Of a DNA stretch of 64,000 nt, positions 14,249 through 22,333 are shown piece by piece (positions within the stretch are counted from its first letter, which is position 1; each line of letters begins with the position of its first letter). The position numbers and the translations under genes were made by a program. The notes beneath the pieces are model-generated. The model made no database searches. It was not told the origin of the DNA and was given only the letters and a program-made list of their open reading frames with translations. Origin of the DNA: Nonomuraea glycinis (GTDB lineage: Bacteria; Actinomycetota; Actinomycetes; Streptosporangiales; Streptosporangiaceae); contig NZ_BMNK01000008.1 of NCBI RefSeq assembly GCF_014646515.1, positions 186,001 through 250,000 of the forward strand, read 5' to 3'.

Positions 14249-14327
14249 GAGAAGTAGTGAAAGCGCTGACCGATGGGACTTCTCAAGATCGTCCCTATTT
14301 TGTCCCCAAGGCGATTCTCGGAACCTC

Positions 14328-14393
14328 GAAATGAGGACTGTGCTTGCAGGTGGGCGGTACTGGTTTCGAACCAGTGACCCCTCGCTTGTAAGG
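14328..14393. repeat. Right attachment site, overlapping the intact tRNA-Val
   Basis: Perfect 66-bp copy of 9496-9561. The part from 14351 is the 3' half of the working tRNA-Val gene. Beyond 14393 the tRNA 5' half continues only on this side. Confidence 0.85.
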
Positions 14394-14422
14394 CGAGTGC
14401 TCTACCCCTGAGCTAACCGCCC
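14351..14422 (-). tRNA. tRNA-Val (anticodon UAC)
   Basis: Read on the minus strand from 14422: acceptor GGGCGGT pairs with ACCGCCC, D stem GCTC/GAGC, anticodon stem CTCGC/GCGAG with loop CTTACAA (anticodon TAC), and T stem ACTGG/CCAGT with loop TTCGAAA. The total is 72 nt including discriminator A; CCA is not encoded. All stems pair fully. Its 3' half is duplicated at 9519-9561, marking it as the integration target of the neighbouring element. Confidence 0.92.
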
Positions 14423-14439
14423 CTGATCGGCACTACACC

Positions 14440-15399
14440 TTACGACACCAACGGCGCCGACCGCACCTCCACTTCCCACCCCGCCCCCAGTTCAGGCCGC
14501 CCCGCCGCCCGCCACCCGAGCAGCGCCGCCCCGAGCATCCCGGCGTCCACCCCGAGGGCGGCGGGAAGCAGCGGGGGCGCGGCGCGGAAGGCGAGGCGCT
14601 TGACGAGGCGCGTGCGAACCGGGTCGAAGAGGGCGGGCCCCGCCTCGGCGAGTCCCCCACCGAGGACGATCATGGACGGGTCCAGGAGGAGGGTGTACGT
14701 GGCCAGGGCCAGGGATAGGGCCTCCACGGCCTCGTCCCAGATCTCGATGGCCACCGGGTCGTCGGAGGTGACCACCTGCTCGGCCCGTACGTCCTCAAGG
14801 CCCGCACGCAGGCTGTAGCGCCTGCCCACGGAGGCGGCCGAGGCGTACGTCTCCAGGCAGCCGAACTGCCCGCAGGCGCACTGCTCCCCGTCGGGGAAGA
14901 CGGGGATGTGCCCGATCTCGCCGCCCCAGCCGGAGGTGCCGCCGTACGGCTCGCCGTTCACGATCATGGCTCCGGCGATGCCGGTGCCGATGGGGAGGAA
15001 GAGGAAGTCGGCGACGCCTCGGCCGGCCCCGAGGACGTTCTCGGCGAGGCCGCCGGTGCGGACGTCGTGGCCGAGCATGATAGGGGCGTCGAGGCCGGTG
15101 AAGTCCTTGGCGGGGACGTCGCGCCAGCCGAGGTTGGCGGCGTAGATGGCGGTGTCCTCGGAGACCAGGCCGGGCACGGCCAGTCCGACGCCTGCGGGGG
15201 CGCCGTCGCCGGAGGTGGCGAGGTGGCCGATGAAGTCCCGGATGGCGCTCACGACCGCTTCCGGGCCCTCGGAGCGGGGGGTGTGCCGCCGCTCGCTCAA
15301 CAGCACCGTGCCGGACTCACTGACCAGGCCGCCCTTCATGGACGTGCCACCGACGTCCAGCGCGACGACGAACGAAGTAGAGGACACGGAACGAGACAA
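14440..15399 (-). CDS. ROK-family sugar kinase (glucokinase-like)
   Basis: 319 aa. An N-terminal phosphate-1 motif ALDVGGTSMKGGLV, a central GLAVPGLVSED, and the ROK zinc signature GEQCACGQFGCLETY are present, with a C-terminal VLGGGLAEAG adenosine motif. ROK kinases phosphorylate glucose or aminosugars with ATP in the cytosol. The lack of an N-terminal helix-turn-helix argues against a ROK repressor. Sugar specificity cannot be read from sequence. It is the most downstream member of a minus-strand run (ROK, zinc ribbon, AhpE, DUF3052), starting 38 bp after the zinc-ribbon gene ends, and ends close to the tRNA-Val. Confidence 0.9.
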   Translation of the reverse strand: MSRSVSSTSFVVALDVGGTSMKGGLVSESGTVLLSERRHTPRSEGPEAVVSAIRDFIGHLATSGDGAPAGVGLAVPGLVSEDTAIYAANLGWRDVPAKDFTGLDAPIMLGHDVRTGGLAENVLGAGRGVADFLFLPIGTGIAGAMIVNGEPYGGTSGWGGEIGHIPVFPDGEQCACGQFGCLETYASAASVGRRYSLRAGLEDVRAEQVVTSDDPVAIEIWDEAVEALSLALATYTLLLDPSMIVLGGGLAEAGPALFDPVRTRLVKRLAFRAAPPLLPAALGVDAGMLGAALLGWRAAGRPELGAGWEVEVRSAPLVS

Positions 15400-15437
15400 T
15401 ATCGCAGCTCAGCAAATGTCCGGAAAGGTGTCGGGTG

Positions 15438-15791
15438 TCAGGCGCGGCCGAGCACCCTGTCGAGCGCGGCCTCCACCTCGGCCGAGAGCCCGGAAAGCCC
15501 AGCGGGCGTGGAGGAGGACGCCGGGGACGCGGAGGACGCGCCCATGTCCGACCCCACGAGGGAGTCCGAGCGAGCCGCCCGTACGGCGCCGCACGAGCGG
15601 CATTCCACCTCACCGAGCCGGCAGATCAGCGTCGTGGACCCGCAGGTCTCGCACGCCTCCAGGTCCAGGCCGTGCAGTCGCTGGCAGTCCGGGCAGACCA
15701 GCACCTGCGTTTCGCGGCGGACGCCACGTTTCCATGGACTGGCGCCGCGGACCGGATCGGTCTGCCGGGCCCCGCAGCGGTAGCAGGGCAT
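15438..15791 (-). CDS. Zinc-ribbon protein of unknown function
   Basis: 117 aa with four paired-cysteine knuckles: PCYRCGARQTD, VCPDCQRLHG, ACETCGSTTLIC and ECRSCGAVRAAR. These suit two zinc ribbons. The remaining ~40 residues are Ser/Ala-rich with a short helix (GLSAEVEAALDRVLGRA). It may be a nucleic-acid or protein-binding adaptor; no catalytic residues are seen. Its start lies 11 bp after the ahpE stop, so it is probably co-transcribed with ahpE. Confidence 0.75.
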   Translation of the reverse strand: MPCYRCGARQTDPVRGASPWKRGVRRETQVLVCPDCQRLHGLDLEACETCGSTTLICRLGEVECRSCGAVRAARSDSLVGSDMGASSASPASSSTPAGLSGLSAEVEAALDRVLGRA

Positions 15792-15802
15792 CGTTGCCTC
15801 CG

Positions 15803-16255
15803 TTATGAAATGTCGGCGAGTGCCTTGATGTAGTCGGCGACGTCACGCGCCTGGCCGGCCGGGTTGACCACCGACCAGCGGATCACGCCTTCGCCGTCAA
15901 GGATGAAGGTCCCCCGAAGCGCACAGCCCTTCGCCTCATCGAACACACCGTACGCCCGCGCGACCTGTCCATGTGGCCAGAAATCGGAGAGTAGAGGGAA
16001 AGAAAAACCCTCCTGATCCGCCCAGGCACGATGGGAGAAAAGGGAGTCCACCGAGACGGTGAGCAGCTGCGCGTCGGCTTCGAACGCGCGCAGCGCTGTG
16101 AGCTCACCGTGGCAGATCCCGCTGAAGGCAAGCGGGTAGAAGACCAGCACGACCTTCCTGCCCCGGAGCTGAGAAAGTCTCACCGGAGTGCCGTGCTGGT
16201 CCCGCAGCTCGAAATCCGGAGCTTGGGCACCGACCTCGACAGGATGCGCGTTCAC
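15803..16255 (-). CDS. ahpE: Peroxiredoxin AhpE-type
   Basis: 150 aa from GTG 16255; ATG 16264 is an alternative with no better ribosome site. It is a one-cysteine thioredoxin-fold peroxidase that reduces hydroperoxides. Seen: VGAQAPDFELRDQHGTPV, the active-site segment FYPLAFSGICHGEL with the peroxidatic Cys, and FPLLSDFWPHGQVARAYGVF, which is nearly the same as the mycobacterial AhpE segment. Next to it lies DUF3052, and further right aceE, an order also known in mycobacteria (ahpE, DUF3052 gene, aceE). In actinobacteria such enzymes are recycled by mycothiol/mycoredoxin; that detail is family knowledge. Confidence 0.9.
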   Translation of the reverse strand: MNAHPVEVGAQAPDFELRDQHGTPVRLSQLRGRKVVLVFYPLAFSGICHGELTALRAFEADAQLLTVSVDSLFSHRAWADQEGFSFPLLSDFWPHGQVARAYGVFDEAKGCALRGTFILDGEGVIRWSVVNPAGQARDVADYIKALADIS

Positions 16256-16292
16256 GCGTCTCATCCTGCCGTACGTGCGACGTCCGTGCTCC

Positions 16293-16721
16293 TTACCGTC
16301 GGCCCTTCGGCGTGACGAGCCTGGTCCCTGACCAGTCGGGCGCGGCGGAGATGCTGCTCGTCTGCGAAAGACCCGCGGTCGTGGCGTCCTCCCCGATGTC
16401 GCTCGGCTCGACGTGGCCATCACGTCCGGCCTTTGGAGTCAGCAGCCAGATCTGACCGCCCTCGGCGAGTGCTCGCATCGCGGAGGTCAGAACGTCGAAG
16501 AGGTCTCCATCGCCGTCACGCCACCACAGCAGCACCACGTCGACGACGTCGTCGGTCTCTTCGTCCAGCAGATCGTTACCGGTGAGGCTCTCGATGGAAT
16601 CCCGAAGCTCGTCGTCGACGTCCTCGTCCCAACCGATCTCCTGCACCACCTGACCCGCCTTGAGGCCAAGTCGTTCGGCCAGGCCGCGCTCGCCCTGCGC
16701 CTGACCCGCGGTCGCGCTCAC
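16293..16721 (-). CDS. DUF3052 family protein
   Basis: 142 aa from GTG 16721, preceded by an excellent AGGAGGG at 8 nt; the frame opens further upstream but that segment is not protein-like. Typical family segments: AERLGLKAGQVVQEIGWDED, DVVDVVLLWWRDGDGDLFDV, EGGQIWLLTPKAGRDGHVEP, and a C-terminal GTRLVTPKGRR. DUF3052 proteins are conserved across actinobacteria, usually near aceE and ahpE; the function is unknown. The 37-bp gap to ahpE suggests co-transcription. Confidence 0.9.
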   Translation of the reverse strand: MSATAGQAQGERGLAERLGLKAGQVVQEIGWDEDVDDELRDSIESLTGNDLLDEETDDVVDVVLLWWRDGDGDLFDVLTSAMRALAEGGQIWLLTPKAGRDGHVEPSDIGEDATTAGLSQTSSISAAPDWSGTRLVTPKGRR

Positions 16722-16838
16722 GTTTATCCCTCCTGCTTGAGTGGCCCCGCATATGCGGTTTATCGCTTCGGGACAGTCCACACGCTGTGACCCTCGGTCG
16801 TCAACGGTCGCCACGGGTACGGCCGTACTCGGCCAGAA

Positions 16839-17246
16839 TCAATCCGACAGAAACGACAGCCGAACCTGGCGTTGCCGGTTGTCGACATTGAGGTCCACGA
16901 GGGCCACTGATTGCCACGTGCCCAGGGCCAGTCTCCCACCCAGGACGGGGATTGTGGCATAGGGCGGGATCAACGCGGGCATGACGTGCGACCTGCCGTG
17001 CCCGGCCGAGCCATGGGCGTGCCGCCACCGGTCGTCGGCGGGCAAAAGTTCGCGCAGCGCTGAAAGCAGGTCGTCGTCGCTGCCGGAGCCGAGCTCCAGC
17101 AGCGCGACTCCGGCCGTCGCATGCGGGACGAAGACGTGCAGCAGCCCGTCCTCCCCCTGCGTACGGACGAATTCCGCGCATTCGCGGGTGATGTCGTGCA
17201 CCGTCTCGTGTGACCCTGTGGCCACCGAGATGAGTTCAGATCTCAC
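16839..17246 (-). CDS. YjbQ family protein
   Basis: 135 aa, GTG start. The UPF0047/YjbQ signature is visible as GLLHVFVPHATAGVALLELG, then HAHGSAGHGRSHVMPALIPP and LALGTWQSVALVDLNVDNRQ. Members adopt a small barrel fold and have been annotated as secondary thiamine-phosphate synthases on the basis of weak side activity; the true role is unsettled. It begins 9 bp after the DUF1918 gene stops, so the two form a small operon. Confidence 0.9.
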   Translation of the reverse strand: MRSELISVATGSHETVHDITRECAEFVRTQGEDGLLHVFVPHATAGVALLELGSGSDDDLLSALRELLPADDRWRHAHGSAGHGRSHVMPALIPPYATIPVLGGRLALGTWQSVALVDLNVDNRQRQVRLSFLSD

Positions 17247-17255
17247 ACGGAGATC

Positions 17256-17438
17256 CTATGCGGGCACGACCACGGCATCAGGGCCGGGAACCACCAGGGT
17301 GGTGTGCCCGTCGTCGAACCGCACGAGGTACGGGGGCCCGCCGCCGAGGCCCTGGATCTCGATGATGACTCCGCTCCGGTCCGGTTCACCAACGGTATTC
17401 CCGTGCACCAGGAGCCGATCGCCTACCGTCGCTCTCAT
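17256..17438 (-). CDS. DUF1918 small protein
   Basis: 60 aa: MRATVGDRLLVHGNTVGEPD, then RSGVIIEIQG, PPYLVRFDDGHTTLVVPGPD. This matches the short actinobacterial DUF1918 SH3-like barrel. ATG 17438 directly follows GGAGGT, an unusually short spacing, but no better in-frame start exists. Function is unknown; it lies upstream of yjbQ in the same orientation. Confidence 0.85.
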   Translation of the reverse strand: MRATVGDRLLVHGNTVGEPDRSGVIIEIQGLGGGPPYLVRFDDGHTTLVVPGPDAVVVPA

Positions 17439-17761
17439 ACCTCCAGGTTCGTACGTCGAGCGCCGTACGAGAAGAGGCGGGCCGTCCCGGAGGCGGCAAG
17501 GAATGATGACCAAACTGTTACCGGGAGGCCGTTCCTGTGAGTCTGCTGGCAAGTTCCCCAGCCGGCCGGTGCGCCGGGCCGCCACGGGGGCGGGACACGA
17601 CCGCGGGCAGCCGGCCCCGCGACCGCCGCACCCCCTGGAAGCCCCCTAGAATGCCTGCTCAGCGGGCATCCGGCCAGACTCCGCCCGCCCGGATGTGACG
17701 CGTGGACCCCGCAGGGGGATACTCGAAGACGTGTAGGCAAAATTTCGGAGCTTTTCCGCTC
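17439..17761. other. Gene-free stretch between DUF1918 and the aceE promoter
   Basis: No plausible gene is seen in either strand. It holds the start-side region of the leftward DUF1918 gene, then GC-rich spacer. AT content rises sharply from about 17,735, marking the beginning of the aceE control region. Confidence 0.45.
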
Positions 17762-17827
17762 TTGTTAAATTGGGATGCGGCGCTAACCTAGGCCGTGATT
17801 CGTCCTACCATCGGTGGACTAGTCCAC
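17762..17827 (+). promoter_or_regulatory. Candidate aceE promoter and 14-bp palindromic operator
   Basis: TTGTTA (17762-17767) and TAACCT (17784-17789) are spaced by 16 bp, giving a plausible sigA-type promoter with transcription from about 17,796. A perfect 14-bp palindrome, GTGGACTAGTCCAC, at 17814-17827 would lie just downstream of the start point, a usual repressor position. The TGGN(n)CCA form is compatible with a GntR-type regulator; the regulator itself is not in this window. Confidence 0.5.
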
Positions 17828-17944
17828 TGAGACCCAGCAGGACCCCCTGGTTACTCGCTAGTAGAGATGCACTTTCTACGACGAGCCACCAGGATGGAAA
17901 GCGACCCAGACCAGACATCAGTCATCCTCGGAAGGCGAGACCCA

Positions 17945-20692
17945 GTGGCTTCCGGACGCCAGCGTTTCTCGATCATCAGCGACGGCCTACCCAGCCAGCT
18001 GCCTGATGTCGACCCCAGTGAGACCAACGAGTGGCTCGAGTCCCTCGACAACGTCGTCAAGACGGAGGGCCGCACGAGAGCCCGCTACCTGATGCTCCGC
18101 ATGCTGGAGCGGGCCCGCGAGCACCAGGTCGGCGTGCCGGGCCTGCGCAGCACCGACTACATCAACACGATCCCGCCGGAGCGTGAGCCCTGGTTCCCCG
18201 GCGACGAGCACGTCGAGCGGCGCATCCGGGCCTACATCCGCTGGAACGCCGCGATCATGGTGACGCGCGCCAACGCCCGCACCAACGTGGGCGGCCACAT
18301 CGCCACCTACGCCTCGGCCGCGTCGCTCTACGAGGTGGGCTTCAACCACTTCTTCCGCGGCAAGGACCACGGCGAGTCGGGCGACCAGGTCTTCTTCCAG
18401 GGCCACGCGGCGCCGGGCATCTACGCCCGCGCCTTCCTGGAGGGCCGGCTCAACGAGGGGCAGCTCGACGCCTTCCGCCAGGAGCTGTCGCACGGCTTCC
18501 ACGGCCTGCCCTCCTACCCGCACCCGCGGCTGATGCCGGACTTCTGGGAGTTCCCCACCGTCTCGATGGGTCTCGGCCCGATCGGCGCGATCTACCAGGC
18601 GCGGTTCAACCGCTACCTGCTCAACCGCCAGATCAAGGACACCAGCCGCAGCCATGTCTGGGCGTTCCTGGGCGACGGCGAGATGGACGAGCCCGAGTCC
18701 CTCGGCGCGATCGGCCTGGCCTCGCGCGAGGAGCTCGACAACCTCACCTTCGTCATCAACTGCAACCTGCAGCGGCTCGACGGCCCGGTGCGCGGCAACG
18801 GCAAGATCATCCAGGAGCTGGAGTCCTACTTCCGGGGCGCCGGCTGGAACGTCATCAAGGTCGTCTGGGGCCGCGACTGGGACCCGCTGCTCGCGGCGGA
18901 CGTCGACGGCGTGCTGGTCAACCAGATGAACACCACCCCCGACGGCCAGTTCCAGACCTACTCCGTCGAGTCGGGCGGCTACATCCGCGACCACTTCTTC
19001 GCCGGCGACCCGCGCCTGCGCAAGATGGTCGAGCACCTGACCGACGACGACATCCGCAAGCTGTCGCGCGGCGGGCACGACTACCGCAAGGTCTACGCCG
19101 CGTTCAAGGCCGCCCGTGAGCACGTCGGCCAGCCGACGGTGATCCTGGCCCAGACCATCAAGGGCTGGACGCTCGGCAAGGACTTCGAGGCGCGCAACGC
19201 CACGCACCAGATGAAAAAGCTCACCAAGGCCGAGCTCAAGGAGTTCCGCGACCGGCTCTACCTGCCGATCCCCGACTCCGCGCTCGAAGGCGAGCTGCCC
19301 CCCTACTTCCATCCGGGCGAGAACGACCCCGAGATCGCCTACATGAAGGAGCGCCGCGCGGCGCTCGGCGGCGTGCTGCCCAAGCGGGTCGTGCGCGCCA
19401 AGCCGGTCAAGCTCCCCGGCGACGAGATCTACCAGGGCTTCCGCAAGGGCTCCGGCAAGCAGCAGGTGGCCACCACGATGGCCTTCGTCCGCGTGCTGAA
19501 GGACCTCATGCGCGACAAGGAGATCGGCCACCGGTTCGTGCCGATCATCCCGGACGAGGCGCGCACGTTCGGCCTCGACGCGATGTTCCCGACGGCGAAG
19601 ATCTACTCCCCGCACGGCCAGAACTACGAGGCCGTCGACCGGGAGCTGCTGCTGTCGTACAAGGAGGCGGTGCAGGGGCAGATCCTGCACGAGGGGATCA
19701 CCGAGTCGGGGTCGATGGCCTCGGCGATCGCGGCCGGCACGGCGTACTCCACGCACGGCGAGCACATGATCCCGATCTACATCTTCTACTCGATGTTCGG
19801 CTGGCAGCGCACCGGCGACCAGATGTGGCAGATGGCCGACCAGCTGACCCGCGGGTTCCTGCTGGGCGCCACCGCCGGCCGCACCACCCTCAACGGGGAG
19901 GGCCTGCAGCACGAGGACGGCCAGTCGCCGCTGATCGCCTCGACGAACCCAGCCGCGCTCGCCTACGACCCGTCCTGGGCGTTCGAGGTGGCCTACATCG
20001 TCCAGGACGGCCTGCGGCGGATGTACGGCGAGCAGCCGGAGGACGTCTTCTACTACCTGACCGTCTACAACGAGCCCTACCTGCAGCCCGCCCAGCCCGC
20101 CGACCTCGACGTGCAGGCGCTGCTCAAGGGCCTCTACCGGTTCGCCGAGGGTCCGCAGACGCAGGGGCCGAAGGCCAACATCCTGTCCTCGGGCGTGGCC
20201 GGCCCGTGGGCGATGGAGGCGCAGCGGCTGCTGGCCGAGGACTGGGGCGTGTCGGCCACCGTCTGGTCGGCGACGTCCTGGTCGGAGCTGCGCCGTGACG
20301 CGCTGGCCTGCGACGAGCACAACCTGCTCAACCCGGACGCCGAGCCGCGGGTGCCTTATGTCACCCAGGCGCTGTCCCAGGCGTCGGGGCCGATCGTGGG
20401 CGTCAGCGACTACATGAAGGCCGTGCAGGACCAGATCGCGCAGTGGGTGCCGGGTGACTGGTCCTCGCTGGGCACCGACGGGTTCGGCCTGTCCGACACC
20501 CGCTCGGCGCTGCGCCGCCACTTCCACGTGGACGCCGCCTCGATCACGCTGGCCGTACTCACCAGCCTGGTCAAGCGCGGCGAGCTCGAAGGCGACGTGC
20601 TGCGCGAGGCGATCGCCCGCTACCACCTCAAGAACGGCGTGACCGAGGCCGGTGGCGCCGAGAGCAACGACACGCAGTCGATGGGCATCTGA
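17945..20692 (+). CDS. aceE: Pyruvate dehydrogenase E1 component, single-chain type
   Basis: 915 aa from GTG 17945 (VASGRQRFS), with GGAAGG upstream; the frame opens at 17867 but the extra residues do not resemble the family. It decarboxylates pyruvate with thiamine diphosphate and passes the acetyl group to the lipoyl domain of E2. Seen: LPDVDPSETNEWLESLDNVV, VGGHIATYASAASLYEVGFN, the TPP-binding GDGEMDEPESLG ... NCNLQRLDGPVRGNGK, and ITESGSMASAIAAGTAYSTH. Homology to mycobacterial AceE runs the whole length. Monocistronic, ending at a perfect hairpin. E2 and E3 are elsewhere, as usual in actinobacteria. Confidence 0.97.
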   Translation: MASGRQRFSIISDGLPSQLPDVDPSETNEWLESLDNVVKTEGRTRARYLMLRMLERAREHQVGVPGLRSTDYINTIPPEREPWFPGDEHVERRIRAYIRWNAAIMVTRANARTNVGGHIATYASAASLYEVGFNHFFRGKDHGESGDQVFFQGHAAPGIYARAFLEGRLNEGQLDAFRQELSHGFHGLPSYPHPRLMPDFWEFPTVSMGLGPIGAIYQARFNRYLLNRQIKDTSRSHVWAFLGDGEMDEPESLGAIGLASREELDNLTFVINCNLQRLDGPVRGNGKIIQELESYFRGAGWNVIKVVWGRDWDPLLAADVDGVLVNQMNTTPDGQFQTYSVESGGYIRDHFFAGDPRLRKMVEHLTDDDIRKLSRGGHDYRKVYAAFKAAREHVGQPTVILAQTIKGWTLGKDFEARNATHQMKKLTKAELKEFRDRLYLPIPDSALEGELPPYFHPGENDPEIAYMKERRAALGGVLPKRVVRAKPVKLPGDEIYQGFRKGSGKQQVATTMAFVRVLKDLMRDKEIGHRFVPIIPDEARTFGLDAMFPTAKIYSPHGQNYEAVDRELLLSYKEAVQGQILHEGITESGSMASAIAAGTAYSTHGEHMIPIYIFYSMFGWQRTGDQMWQMADQLTRGFLLGATAGRTTLNGEGLQHEDGQSPLIASTNPAALAYDPSWAFEVAYIVQDGLRRMYGEQPEDVFYYLTVYNEPYLQPAQPADLDVQALLKGLYRFAEGPQTQGPKANILSSGVAGPWAMEAQRLLAEDWGVSATVWSATSWSELRRDALACDEHNLLNPDAEPRVPYVTQALSQASGPIVGVSDYMKAVQDQIAQWVPGDWSSLGTDGFGLSDTRSALRRHFHVDAASITLAVLTSLVKRGELEGDVLREAIARYHLKNGVTEAGGAESNDTQSMGI

Positions 20693-20704
20693 CCCATCCG
20701 GCCC

Positions 20705-20740
20705 AGCGGCCCCTCGCGAAGAGATTCGCGAGGGGCCGCT
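20705..20740. terminator. Strong hairpin after aceE
   Basis: A perfect 16-bp inverted repeat (AGCGGCCCCTCGCGAA at 20705-20720 and its complement at 20725-20740) with a GAGA loop lies 12 bp after the aceE stop. No T-run follows, which is common for actinobacterial terminators. Confidence 0.8.
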
Positions 20741-20826
20741 GTTGTCCGCGTCGTCACACGCCCTTGAGTGAACGCTCACGTATGGTGGGCACTACTTCCC
20801 CCCATGCCGATGAGGGGAAAAGTCGT

Positions 20827-22323
20827 ATGCGCCGCGTCCTTGCCGCCGCCGCCCTGGCCGTGACGGCCGCCGCCTGTGCGAGCCCGGCCAAGCCCGCCGC
20901 CGATGTGGTGCCCGAGACGGAGAAGATCGCCTGGGGTCCGTGCACGGACATCGTCCGTCCCGACGGCGAGCCACCCGCCCGGCAGGACCCCGCCGTGCGA
21001 TGCGGGAAACTCGCGGTCCCCCTGGACTACGGCGCGCCGGACGGCGAAAAGATCGACCTCGCGCTGATCAAGATCGCGGCGACCGACAAGAAGCGCCGGA
21101 TCGGCTCGCTGCTGTTCAACTTCGGCGGCCCGGGCGGCTCCGGCGTGGACACCCTCGACCAGGCGGCCAAGTCGCTGTCGACGCTGCGCGCCCGCTACGA
21201 CCTGGTCAGCTTCGACCCGCGCGGCGTCGAGCGCAGCTCCGGCGTACGCTGCGGCGGCCCCGCCGACCTGGACGCCTACACCGCGCTGAACACCCTGCCC
21301 GCCAACGCGGAAACCCGCGCGAAGACCAACGCGGCCAACAAGAGATTCGCCGAGCTGTGCGAACGCGACTCGGGCAAGATCCTGCCGTTCGTCGGCACCG
21401 CCAGCGCCTCCCGCGACATGGACCGCATCCGCGCCGCGCTCGGCGAGGAGAAGCTCAACTACGTCGGCATGTCGTACGGCACACAACTCGGCGCCGTCTA
21501 CGCCACCCAGTTCCCCGGCAACGTGGGCCGGATGGTGCTCGACGCGCCGCTGGACCCGACGGTCGACTTCGAGAAGCGCACCCTGGCCCAGACCCGCGGC
21601 TTCCAGCGGGCGTACGAGAGCTTCCTGAAGGCGTGCGTCAAGCAGCGGTGCGAGGTCGGCGAGAACGTCGCCGCCGCCAACGCCAACGTGAAGCGGCTGA
21701 TGAACCAGCTGGCCAAGCAGCCGCTCAAGGTCGGCAAGCGCGAGATGACCCAGGGCCTGGCGGTCACCGGCATCGCCGCCGCCCTCTACTCGGAGCTGAC
21801 CTGGCCGCTCCTGGGCAACGCGCTCGGCCAGGCGCTCGAAGGCGACGGCTCGGCATTGCTCTACCTGTCCGACTCCTACACCGGCCGCCGCCCGGACGGC
21901 ACCTACTCCACCCAGATGACCAGCTTCCCGGCGATCACCTGCGTGGACACCACCGAGCGCCCCGACAAGGCCACGCTCTCGCGCACCCAGGCCGCCGCGA
22001 TGAAGATCTCGCCGCTGTTCGGCAGCGAGGGCTCCGGCGGGCTGTGCCGGATCTGGCCGGCCAAGGGCAGCGACGAGGCCACGAAGGTGGACGCGACCGG
22101 CTCGGCGCCGATCCTGGTGGTGGGGGGCAAGAACGACCCCGCCACCCCCTACCAGTGGGCGCCCAGCCTGACCGCGCAGCTCAAGACGGCCACGCTGGTC
22201 ACCTACGAGGGCGAGGGGCACGGCGCCTACCTGTCGGGCAGCAAGTGCATCGCCCGGCTCGTGGACGACTATCTGATCAAGGGCAAGCTGCCCGAGCGAG
22301 GCGTCAGCTGCGCCGCCGCCTAG
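20827..22323 (+). CDS. Secreted lipoprotein alpha/beta hydrolase, TAP/CaeA type
   Basis: 498 aa from ATG 20827, with GAGGGG upstream; an earlier frame start at 20764 would spoil the signal peptide. The N-terminus RRVLAAAALAVTAAACASP is a lipoprotein signal with Cys17 as the lipidated residue. Oxyanion loop NFGGPGGSG (98-106), nucleophile Ser216 in GMSYGTQ, then VVGGKNDPATPYQW with the acid Asp and EGEGHGAYL with the catalytic His. This is the tripeptidyl-aminopeptidase/carboxylesterase family (proteinase S33). Homologues lie near aceE in mycobacteria as well. Location is the outer face of the membrane; the natural substrate is unknown. Confidence 0.9.
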   Translation: MRRVLAAAALAVTAAACASPAKPAADVVPETEKIAWGPCTDIVRPDGEPPARQDPAVRCGKLAVPLDYGAPDGEKIDLALIKIAATDKKRRIGSLLFNFGGPGGSGVDTLDQAAKSLSTLRARYDLVSFDPRGVERSSGVRCGGPADLDAYTALNTLPANAETRAKTNAANKRFAELCERDSGKILPFVGTASASRDMDRIRAALGEEKLNYVGMSYGTQLGAVYATQFPGNVGRMVLDAPLDPTVDFEKRTLAQTRGFQRAYESFLKACVKQRCEVGENVAAANANVKRLMNQLAKQPLKVGKREMTQGLAVTGIAAALYSELTWPLLGNALGQALEGDGSALLYLSDSYTGRRPDGTYSTQMTSFPAITCVDTTERPDKATLSRTQAAAMKISPLFGSEGSGGLCRIWPAKGSDEATKVDATGSAPILVVGGKNDPATPYQWAPSLTAQLKTATLVTYEGEGHGAYLSGSKCIARLVDDYLIKGKLPERGVSCAAA

Positions 22324-22333
22324 GCTCGGCCGG

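Larger units (their letters stand above)
9562..14327. mobile_element. Integrative element remnant inserted in tRNA-Val
   Basis: About 4.8 kb lies between the two 66-bp att copies. The intact tRNA-Val is on the right, and its 3' end is supplied by the element-side copy. Cargo: a 202-aa possible DUF6461 protein, an AT-richer 302-aa membrane/coiled-coil protein, a 429-aa XRE-type regulator, two overlapping small genes (68 and 94 aa) and a 119-aa protein. The regulator plus small cysteine protein is typical of actinomycete integrative elements. No integrase, excisionase, replication or transfer gene is visible, so the element is probably decayed or dependent on a helper. Base composition of 10,900-11,920 is clearly less GC-rich than the chromosome on both sides. 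Confidence 0.75.

Noticed and set aside
9562..14327. Insertion sequence or complete prophage
   Set aside because: No transposase, terminal inverted repeats, capsid, portal or terminase genes are visible.
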